Of a stretch of 64,000 bases of DNA, positions 44,467 through 53,160 are shown one piece after another; position 1 is the first letter of the stretch; every line of letters starts with the position of its first letter. The notes under the pieces were generated by a model. The model saw only the letters and a list, made by a program, of their open reading frames with translations, ran no database searches and was not told the DNA's origin. The stretch comes from Lindgomyces ingoldianus. Its lineage: Eukaryota > Ascomycota > Dothideomycetes > Pleosporales > Lindgomycetaceae. Location: positions 1,986,862-2,050,861 of the forward strand of contig NW_022985168.1 in assembly GCF_010093535.1 (NCBI RefSeq). The letters run 5' to 3'. Made by a program: the position numbers and the translations under genes.

Positions 44467-44879
44467 TTGTTAGATTAAAGCACTGTTTCTAGGCTTCCTA
44501 AGATGAATGATGGGTTTAGATGTAATGTATAGGATGATTAATTGATTGTATTAATCGGTGTTTATTTATCGATCCTTTTTCTGCTCTACTCGTGTTGCTC
44601 GGCTTTTGTTTTTCCGATCCGAGTCCCTCGCGCACTAGCCCTATGCGCGACCAGCTTGCAACATGCTGCAAAATGCTGCAATTTGCTGCAACATGCTGCA
44701 AAATGCTGCAATTTGCTGCAACATGCTGCAAAATGCTGCAACATGCTGCAAAATGCTGCAAAATGCTGCAAAATGCTGCAATTTGCAGCAACATACTGTT
44801 CGAGCTTATTGCTCGTACTATGTAGCAGCTTTCGTCAAACGTTCCTCCTGTCTTGACAGTAGGTGCGCATATCTAACAA
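44467..44879. mobile_element. Small TIR (MITE-like) element, 413 bp, TSD TAG
   Basis: Perfect 9-bp inverted ends TTGTTAGAT and ATCTAACAA, with TAG on both sides (44464-44466 and 44880-44882). The interior has normal GC and no RIP look, unlike its surroundings. It contains a 10-bp tandem array. The short inverted ends make the superfamily uncertain; a 3-bp duplication would suit PIF/Harbinger-like elements. Confidence 0.6.
44657..44798. repeat. 10-bp tandem array (aacatgctgc type), about 14 units
   Basis: Units are aacatgctgc, aaaatgctgc and aatttgctgc in a semi-regular order. Open frames on both strands here (Met-Leu-Gln-Asn-Ala-like or Leu-Gln-His-type repeats) come from the array and are not genes. 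Confidence 0.85.
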
Positions 44880-44882
44880 TAG

Positions 44883-47217
44883 TTTAATGTCTTTTTATAA
44901 GTTAGTGTGTTTATTACTTTTTTTTTATAAAGTTAATGTTTTTTAACATAATAGTTAGCTGCTTTACATTTATAATCCTCTACTAAGTAGTAAGTTAGTA
45001 TGTAATTTTCTTTATAAGTAGCCTTTTATTAAAAATAATAAAATCTACAGCTATTCTAGTAGTTATAGTTAGGCTAATTGTTTTTTTTAAATAGGTGGAG
45101 TCTAACACGTATAATAGTCTGTTATTTTACATATTAAGGTAGTGCTTTTTTATAGATCTCTGTTTAAATGTCTTTTCTATGTAAGCTACTAACCTGCTTA
45201 GTGTTTATTGTCTTAATGCTTTATATAATACTATTACGTGCATTAGTACTAAAGGTATAGATAGTTATCTAGTCTATGTAGAGTGTTAACTAGACGTTTC
45301 TAAGTCTATCTAGAGTATTCTTAAGTTTATACTAATTATATAGAGTGTTCTTTTTACTAGTAATTATCTATGCTATAAGAAGTGCTGCTATAAAGAAGAC
45401 ACTGTCTATAGTTCTGTTGCAAGACGAAAGCTTTCCTGCTAACTACTAGCCCTAGAAGCAAAGTTCTTAGTTACTTAAAGTTTAGTTTTAGAACTTTAAA
45501 CTTAGCAGGTCTGCCTAGTCCTTTAAACTTTTAATTATAAATTTTTATATAAAACTACTATTTTTTTTATTTATTTATAATATTATATTTTACTTTAGCT
45601 ATTTATTATATTATGTTAAACATTTTATAGTTATTACTAATATTTATCTAGTAAAGTAATACTACATATTCTTTAAAGTAGTTATGTTGTTGTCTACACT
45701 TTTAGCATAAGTAATTCTAGAACTATTTAAAGAGCTTTTATGCTAAAGTGCCTAGCGTTCTGTTAGTAAAGAGATTTTTTTTTTAAACATTTATAATGTA
45801 TTCTTAAATCTAAGTTTTTTTTTATATTTTTTAAAAATTATAAGGTCCTGCAACACTTAATTAAGGCTACTAAGGTTTATAATAACTATCTTTTAATATA
45901 GTTTAAAGTAGTTTCTTAAAAAATAGTTTTCTTTACATTACTAGCAGAGTCTGTTATTTAGTCTTTCTAATATTTCCTTATCTATAAGGCTGTATTTAGT
46001 AGTAATAGCTTTTATTATTATAGTAGTATTTTTATTCTCTTTTTTGTAAAAGTTTAGGTAATTTTAGTAGAAATGTTTTACTTTTTTATAGTTTAAGTAG
46101 GCCTTGTTCTTTAGCTATTTTTATTACTTTTTAGTTAAAAGCAGCTTATTGCGTCTAAAAGCTTAGCTGTTCTTTAAAAAGAAGCTTTATATATATTTTA
46201 TGTAACTAAGATCTATTAGTTTTTTATTATAATAAAGGGCTTTTTTTTTAAGAATAAACTTAGGTTTCTAGAGAGCTTCTTTACACTGTTTTTCTCTTTT
46301 GCGTTCTCTATACCTATTATTATAAAGTATTACTTTTATAATAAAATCTTTAAAAGTAGTTAGTTTTTAATTATATGTAAATTTATCTTTTATTATATTT
46401 TTTAAACTGTTATAAAACATTTAGTAGAGTGATTTTTAATCTATCTATCTATAAATAGCTAGCTGTTCTCTAAAACGCGCTGCGTAGTACTAGGCTGTTT
46501 CTTTTTCTTATTTTAAAGCATTTAGTTTATTAGCAGTAATCTTTTATTTATCTATAGTTTTATAGATAGCTGTTAGAGCTTTTTTAAAAGCTTCTACACT
46601 ACTAAATATTTCCTTAGTCTTAGGATTTAGTGTAGTGCTATTTACTTTAAAGTTTATCTAGTTATCTACATGCAGCTAGAACTAGATTATAGGTAGTCTT
46701 TCTAAATATAATTCTATTTAGGATATTATTTCTATATTAGTTTAACATGCTCTTTTATTATATTACATGTAGAGGTAGCATTAGGTAAAAAAAGGGCAGA
46801 GGATCTTAAGTAATCCTCTAAAAGGCTTTAAAAAGGCTAATCTTAAAGTCTTCTTAGCTATAATGCGTACTTTCTTAGTTAATATATTCTAGAGTTTAGC
46901 TAACTTTACCTATAATGCATGTATTTAATTTATAAAGTTTATAGTTATCTAAAGATTTATAAAAGTTAGTTAGTTATTAAATTTAGCTACTTTTTAACAT
47001 AAGTTTTTTACTTTTTTATAAAGACTAACTAGCTTGTTAATCTTATTACTAATTTATTAAAGTTTTTTAATATTATTCTAGATACTATTAATTTATCCTG
47101 CTAAGACTTCTTTATTAGCTATTAAAACTTCTAATAATCTTAATAAAGCTGTGTAGGCTATGTTAGAATTAAAGTTATATTAAGTAGTTATACTTTTTAG
47201 AAGGGTGTAGTGTTTAA
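44883..47217 (-). pseudogene. Gypsy element D 5' internal region (gag position)
   Basis: Lies between the 5' LTR (47218-47802) and the inversion breakpoint. The minus strand near 46800-46960 reads a gag-like helical stretch with EDFKISLFKAF; elsewhere the text is too damaged for me to recognise. No zinc knuckle was found with confidence. Identity rests mainly on position within the element. Confidence 0.5.
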
Positions 47218-47802
47218 TGTTATAATCCTTACTTTAACAAGCACTTAGGTTAATGTTGTTCCTAGTAACAGGATAGAGGCTAGGGGCTAACAGTAGGGTG
47301 TACAGTCCTACGTAATAGCTAGTAGGCTAATAGAGTAGAGTAGAGTGACTAGATTATAGTTTGTCTCTATAGCAGCAGTATAGTAGCCAGGTTAAACAGT
47401 CCTGTTAGACAGAATTAGAGGTATATGTTGCAAGATATACAAATAGTATTACAGCACTTTAGAAAGTTAAATGCTACTTAGTCTATGTAAAGAATAAACT
47501 AAACATTAAACACACCTTTTAAGAGTTGTTTAAGGTTAGAACTATATACATATTTAATAGTGCTAAGAATAAGTTGTTTAAGTTTAGGTAAGCTTACTAT
47601 ATAGTAAGCTTGTCTAACTTATTTAGACTTGTTTTATTCTCTTAGCCTTCCTTCTTACAAGATAATGCATTCTTCTGTAATTCTAGGCAGCTGCGCTGCC
47701 TCTATGTCTTCTAATTAGTCTGTAAACAAGCTCTGCCCCAACCTAGCTAGATTGTAGAGTACTTTAGGTAGAGTTACGTCGGTCCAACTATAGACTGTAA
47801 CA
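47218..47802 (-). repeat. 5' LTR of gypsy element D, 585 bp
   Basis: On the plus strand it starts TGTTATAATCC and ends GACTGTAACA, followed by ctagc. It matches 20779-21363 base for base over long stretches, with scattered transitions. Confidence 0.88.
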
Positions 47803-48040
47803 CTAGCCTAGTATGTTTCTAAAGTAGTATTTAAAGCTTAAAGTAAAGTTTTAAGTATAAGTATAGTTAGTAAATATTTAGCTTACTATAAAGCTTATTT
47901 ACTAAAGTTATATATGTTATTATTCTAGATACTATACTTAGCTTTAAATTACTTTAAAACTTTTATAAAAAGCTGTTTTATAGTTATAGTTAAACTTAAA
48001 CTTTACTTTAAGCTTTAGATAACACTTTATAAACATACTA

Positions 48041-48458
48041 TTGCGTTTGCTAAAAGGTTAACCTTCTAGCTAGCACAGCAGAAGGATATATATAGACGGA
48101 TAGCTGTATGCAACACACCCCCCAGCTTAAACTGTAGAACAAGAGAGGTAAAACATAGTAAAACAACCTTAACACACCCTTCTAGCCTAAGTAATAGAAC
48201 TTAGAGATAGATCTAGTAAGGTAGCCTCTGTAATAGACGCACTGCCTAAATGCTTTTTGCTAAGCGTAGGAATTAAACACGCAGTGCTTAGGGATAATGC
48301 AATCCTATTAGTAGAGCAGGGGTGCGCAAATTTTTAAGCGCTAACTATCTACACAACGCTGCGAACTAGGCTTATAACTGTTGCGTTTTGCTAAAAGGTT
48401 AACCTCCTAGCTAGCACAGCAGAAGGATATATATAGACGGATAGCTGTATACAACACA
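48041..48458. mobile_element. 418-bp element with 77/78-bp terminal direct repeats, TSD tacta
   Basis: Direct repeats 48041-48117 and 48381-48458 begin TTGCGTTT and end CAACACA; they enclose about 263 bp. Flanks are tacta at 48036-48040 and 48459-48463, so the insertion splits foldback element Q1. The structure is like a terminal-repeat retrotransposon in miniature (TRIM), but the ends are not TG...CA. There is no coding capacity. The interior is only lightly mutated. Confidence 0.6.
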
Positions 48459-49661
48459 TACTAAGCTAGTTTATGCTAATATAGCCTAGATTATGCTTAG
48501 TATGTAAAGAATTAGCTATATTAGCTATAGCTACTAGCTAAGAGGAAAATCTTTACATATATAGCTTAAGTATATGCTTAATAATTACTTACGTTTTATT
48601 ATTACCTAGCTTTTATAAGTTAGCTATAATATTAGCTTATAAAAGTTATCTAGTGTGTTAGTTATTTATTATTTTTACAAAACTTTATATATAGCTGTAG
48701 TATATTACTTTAAAAGTGTTACATTTTATTTAAAAGCTTAAATTATAAGCTGTATTTAATATTCTTTTAGCACATCTAAGTAGTGTTATTAAGAATGCAT
48801 TAGTATAGAAAGTGTAGTTTAGTAAAGTCTTAGTAAAAGTAAGTAACTTAGGTGTGTAAGTAACTTTCCTATGAAGTACGTTAATTATTAAGGACATACT
48901 TAAGCTATATACGCAAGGATTTTCCTCTTAGCTAGCAGCTATAGCTAATATAGCTAATTCTTTACACGCTAAGCATAATCTAGGCTATGTTAGCATAAAC
49001 TAGCCTAGTATGTTTATAAAGTGTTATCTAAAGCTTACAGTAAAGTTTAAGTGTAAGTATAACTATAAAAAAGCTTTTTATAAGAATTTTAAAGTAATTT
49101 AAAGCTTATTATAGTATCTAGAATAATAACACATATAACTTTAATAAAATAAGCTTTATAATAGGCTAGATATCTACTAACTATACTTATACCTAAAACA
49201 TTACATTAAGCTTTAGATAACACTTTACAAACATACTAGGCTAGTTTATGCTAACATAGCCTAGATTATGCTTAGCGTGTAAAGAATTAGCTATATTAGC
49301 TATAGCTACTAGCTAAGAGAAAAATCCTTAAGCATATAGCTTAAGCATAGGCTTAATAATTACCTACTTTTTGTTATTACGTAACTTTTATAAGTTAGCT
49401 ATAGAATTAGCTTATAAAAGTTATCTAGTGTGTAAGTTATTTATTATTTTTTAAAAGACGTTATACATAGCTATAGCATGTTATTTTAAAAGTGTTATGT
49501 ATTATTTAAAAGCTAAACATGTAAGATGTATCTAATATTCTTTTTTAGCGCGTCTAAGCAGTGTTGTTAGAAATGCATTAGTATAAAAAAAGTAGTTTAG
49601 TAGAGTCTTAGTAAAAGTAAGTAACTTAGGTGTGTAAGCAACTTGCCTATAACATATGTTA

Positions 49662-50342
49662 TGCCTTTTAGAAAATTAATTCTAATCTACTAAAATAAAA
49701 AGTATAGTTATGTATTTTATAAAATAGTAGTTAATATAAGTAAAGATTCTACTCTAATAAATTTTAACACTTTATACTTTAATTAATAATGTATTTACTT
49801 TAGTTAGGTTTATAAAGATGTTTCTTTTTACTTTAATTTATAAAAGATTTAGCGAATAATGTAAAGCTATGTAAGGCACTAGAGGCATAAGGAACTGCAT
49901 TGAATGTATTGCTAGAGAAGTCCTTTGTAGGAGTCGACATATATGCGAAATGAGTGGGTGAGTCCTAGCAATAGACTTATGGTGAGATGCATACGCTATA
50001 GTAACAACGCATCCGACGCATCCGATCATGATGACGACGCACCCGACTATCGTGTGATTACTGAAAACAAATGAACTATAAAACTACTATAGGCTAAGCT
50101 ATATTTATGTAAACTAGACTATTAACTTTAAACACAGTTTAAAGCTTACACTATATTCTTCTTCTTAGTATAACTATAGAAAAGCGTAATATAAGAATTA
50201 TAAAATTAAATAAAAGTAGTTTAGCCTAGCGACTGCACAGTTGATTTAGATTTCTTCTTTGCAGAGACGCGCACACAGGGTCTGCAGTTCGCGCAGCAGC
50301 TACCTGCCCTTCTTGCATAAGCTAAGAGAAGGTTGTAGAGTT
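49662..50342. other. Spacer with a GC-normal island inside AT-rich DNA
   Basis: Mostly TA-rich DNA without recognisable repeats. An unmutated island at about 49855-50070 contains several short repeats of the acgcatccgacgcatccg kind, and a second one lies near 50230-50310. I see no gene. Confidence 0.4.
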
Positions 50343-50410
50343 AGCGTGGTTTTTAATAAGCGAAAATCTAGCTAATTAAATATTAGCAAATGCTAATATT
50401 TACAGTGCTA
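50343..50410 (+). repeat. AT-rich repeat L, copy 2, left part
   Basis: Starts gcgtggtttttaataagcg, parallel to 19431. It continues after the Tc1-type insertion at 51744-51830 (atatgcaatattcgcagc). Confidence 0.5.
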
Positions 50411-51743
50411 CAGTTCTACGTTAAAAGTCTATGCCTATAGTCCGTGCGCTCCTCACTAAAACACGCGAGCGCGCATTAACCCCTGTCATTCTTACTACTA
50501 TAAAACAATGCTACAACGTTCTTTTAGCTAGGAAATAAGTAGAAATTGCTAATAAGAACATAAAACTACCCTTGCAACACGCGCTTTAATTATTTCTAAG
50601 TATAAGGCAGGTTGTTTACAGCAGGAGATAATAACTAAATTTTGTATATTACGTAGGTGTGTGTACAACACAATCTACTATTAGGGCATTTATTACATAA
50701 TTAAATTACTGCTTTGTTCTAGGCGTCCCTCTTTACTATTAACACAGAAGAAGTAATAGATCTATTGCTTTGCTTAAAGGCAGCTAAAAATTTAGTACAA
50801 AAACTTTATAAAAAAGGCTAAGCATCTAACACATCTACACCTACTATTTAAGGCAACTATATACTAGGTACTTAAGGCATAAGGATTAAAAAACTATTAG
50901 TGTAAAAAGAAGCTAAAACTAACTAAGAAAAGTGCTAGAATACGCTAGAAGTTTTATAAAAGATACTATAACTTTAACTAAAAAACAGACTGTAAAGTTC
51001 TCTAATAAATACTTAGTAAAAGTAGACTTTAGGGCTAACGCTAAGTAGTGCTTTTGCTATCCTAATAAATAATAGAGACTAGTAATAATCTAAAAGACCT
51101 TAAACTTTAAAAAACGCTCTTAAATAGTATAGGGTTTAATATAGGTTACATCTAATAGCTAGGTAGGTTGTAGTCCCCTAGTTATTATGCCCTAGGACCT
51201 CTTTTTAAAGCATAAGGTCTACTCTGCAAATTTGTATATAAAAACGCTTAAAAAAGGCCTCTTACTATGTTATCTCTCTAAGCAAATCTTTATGCAGGAT
51301 AATGCACTAATTTATAACGTGTGTGCAACATAATTATTTTTAAAGTCTTACAAGATTTAGACTATAAAGTGGCTACCTTATTTTTCTAACTCTAATTTAA
51401 TTAAGCACCTTTAGTAGGCACTTAAATAAATTGTCTATAAACTATACCCTTAGCTTACAACTCTAGAGAGGTTACATAAGAAGTAGAATTGCTTTTACGC
51501 TGCATTAAAGGAAGAGTAGAAGAAGATACCTAATTTACTAATCTGTGCGCTTATTAAGTCTATGCTAAGAAGGCTAGCTGCTGTATAAAGGGCATACAGC
51601 AAGCAGAGTTGTTATTAACCTCTGCAACTGCTACTCTTAAAAAAAGTATATATTTATATGTAATATAGATAGAGATAGCCTTATTTTTAAGATGTAATTT
51701 GGTGGGGAACTTGTGTTGAGCATAGACTTTTAACGCGCGACTG
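50411..51743 (+). mobile_element. Tc1/mariner-type DNA transposon, RIP-degraded, 1333 bp
   Basis: Ends CAGTTCTACGTTAAAAGTC and its reversed partner (GACTTTTAACGCGCGACTG) are inverted repeats of about 24 bp, flanked by TA at 50409-50410 and 51744-51745. The classic CAGT terminus and length suit Tc1. A plus-strand transposase remnant is readable: IFMQDNALIYNVCAT (second DDE Asp region), WLPYFSNSNLIKHL (in place of the WPPYSPDLNPIEH box), VYKLYP, and ALIKSMLRRLAAV near the C-terminus. Stops and substitutions rule out function. The related repeat at 19431 shows an uninterrupted site. Confidence 0.82.
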
Positions 51744-51951
51744 TAATATGCAATATTCGCAGCATTTTTTTTAACATAGTAATAACTCTAGCATATTTAC
51801 TTTATAAGTAAACATTGTACGTAGTATTAGCATATATCAGCAGCTTTTTAATACAATCACGTGATATTAGATATAGAATGTAGTCATGTAATTGCGCGCC
51901 TTTCTTGTATAGTACTCTAACCTTTGTTTGTAACTTTACTTTATGTTATTA

Positions 51952-51992
51952 ACAGCAGCAGCAGCAGCAGCAGTAACAGCAACAGTAGCAGT

Positions 51993-52048
<56 letters not shown>

Positions 52049-52070
52049 TAGCAACAGTAACAGTAATGTA
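51952..52070 (+). repeat. (CAG)n / (CAACAG)n microsatellite
   Basis: Pure CAG units pass into CAACAG/CAGTAA variants over about 120 bp. No long frame surrounds it, so it is not a polyglutamine coding tract. Confidence 0.85.
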
Positions 52071-52119
52071 AGTATATCTTTTAAAGACTTTATACTAAAC
52101 TAGCGCTCTACACAACTTC

Positions 52120-52438
52120 TGTAACGGCACAGGCAAGACAATGGGTCTAAATGCGGTAGGAATCCACTTAGAGGCATATGGGAGTGCGTGGGGACTTAAT
52201 GACTTGGGAATTCCATTAACACCTATAGGCCTTGTACAAAGGATATTAGAAAACTACTAAGCTAGCTACAGGGGCAAGGTGCGACTAAATACATGGGGGA
52301 AATAGAGGTAACAGCAGGGGGCAGGGCAGAGTCGAGGCCAGGTCGAGTCAGGGTCGAGTCAGGGTCGGGGCCGATACAGGGACCCTTTGGATAGATCCCG
52401 GGCGACCTGAGATGGAACGATTCATGAGAATCGTTACA
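52120..52438 (-). repeat. Solo LTR of family A, 319 bp, TSD acttc
   Basis: Reverse orientation: plus strand starts TGTAACGGCACAGGC and ends GAGAATCGTTACA, flanked by acttc at 52115-52119 and 52439-52443. It is GC-rich and little mutated. Confidence 0.85.
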
Positions 52439-52443
52439 ACTTC

Positions 52444-52841
52444 TATAAAAGCTTAAACTAGAAGTTGTATAAAGCTAAGCTTAGCTTAGGGTTCTTGTTC
52501 TTTACAACACTACTGTTGCTGCTGCTAACGCTGCTAGTGCTAATGCTAACCCTGTTCTTATAGTAGAACAGTAGCAGCTAGCTTTCTAGTGTCACAGTCT
52601 GTAGAGCTGTGCAGTGCTAGCTCTTCTAGAGCAGGATGTAGAGTTTGTACAAGAGGCAATCTTCTTTTAACAGATAGCATTGCACTAGCTTTTACGCTAT
52701 TCTTATATAATCTTAGGGATAAGTAGTAGATAACCTGTGCGAAGCGTGCTCTAGCGTCTACCTAGGCTATTTCCTATTTTTATTGTGTTGTTAGGTACCT
52801 AGACACTTTACAGACCATGTGGGAATTATAAGTAGCATAAC
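52444..52841. other. Unassigned DNA between solo LTR and gypsy M
   Basis: GCTGCTGCTAAC-type repeats near 52515-52545 and mixed composition. No frame of note or known repeat was recognised; it may be an older element split by the solo LTR. Confidence 0.35.
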
Positions 52842-53160
52842 TGTAACGACCGGCTATCCAGGTGTTTCCTAGGCTGTCGTAGACTGGCCTAGACTGCACT
52901 AGGCAGTCCTGGACAACTCCTAAACTGTGCTGTTAACCCCGTACTTCCTAGACAATGCCTACCTCGCCTAAAAAGCTAGGCATCCTAGACAGGTAATACT
53001 TTAAACTAGACCTACAGCATACTAGATCTGTCGCTACCAGCGCTGCCGTGCCTGGCTCTCTAGAGAAGTATATAGCTAGTTGTAGAAGCTCTCTTTAGAT
53101 AGTAAAGAATTACCTTAGGAATTAAGTAAGTATTAATTATACTTCTATGTTATAGTTACA
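52842..53160 (+). repeat. 5' LTR of gypsy M, 319 bp
   Basis: Inferred from TGTAAC...GTTACA ends and position before the gag region. No second copy is in the window, so the right boundary is provisional. Confidence 0.55.

Larger units (their letters stand above)
20779..47802 (-). mobile_element. Ty3/gypsy LTR retrotransposon D, degraded, host to several nested elements
   Basis: The 585-bp LTRs at 20779-21363 and 47218-47802 have equal length, and 5-bp duplications ctagc flank the pair (20774-20778 and 47803-47807), so they bound one insertion although 27 kb apart. Subtracting element B, the pogo element, the copia F and the small TIR element leaves about 7.6 kb, a normal gypsy size. The element reads on the minus strand: 5' LTR at the right, integrase next to the 3' LTR at the left. 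A purine tract (reverse of cgctgcctcccctcctt) adjoins the 3' LTR. Protease and RT pieces (31809-32437 and 43625-44440) lie in plus orientation, so an internal segment is inverted. All coding parts carry many stops from C-to-T/G-to-A change. Confidence 0.85.
19851..48880. mobile_element. Foldback element Q1, nested in Q2 and split by the gypsy element
   Basis: Left arm 19851-20778 carries two solo LTRs (19910-20110 and 20209-20507); right arm is 48464-48880, inverted. The core is 47808-48040 with inverted ends (TAGTATGTTT and AAACATACTA). The gypsy 20779-47802 interrupts the inner end of the left arm, and a 418-bp element (48041-48458) interrupts the start of the right arm. After these are removed, two arms of about 406 and 413 bp flank a 233-bp core. 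Terminal bases CATACTTACAGG (left) and CGTACTTCATAGG (right, reversed) form imperfect inverted ends. No protein is encoded. Confidence 0.6.
19551..49661. mobile_element. Foldback element Q2, outermost layer, split by a nested copy Q1
   Basis: Left arm 19551-19850 and right arm 49242-49661 are inverted copies of each other (both contain GGCAAGTTGC or AAGCAAGTTGC and the inward phrase TTGCTTACACACCTAAGTT). The left arm stops at gtaggtaa and resumes at 48881 (ttaattattaagg), so Q1 has inserted between. The rest of the left arm is 48881-49002, the central core 49003-49241, itself ended by inverted CCTAGTATGTTT-type repeats. Without Q1 the element is about 1.1 kb with arms of roughly 410 bp, or about 440 bp counting the core ends. 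It has no coding capacity. Ends look like TAACATAC; I could not settle a target duplication. Best described as a long-TIR, foldback/MITE-like element of unknown superfamily. Confidence 0.6.

Noticed and set aside
44657..44798. CRISPR-like array
   Set aside because: Units are 10 bp without unique spacers; it is a simple tandem repeat in a eukaryotic genome.
44516..44887. Overlapping open frames on both strands encoding Leu/Gln/Cys-rich repeats
   Set aside because: They are produced by the 10-bp tandem array, which stays open in several frames.
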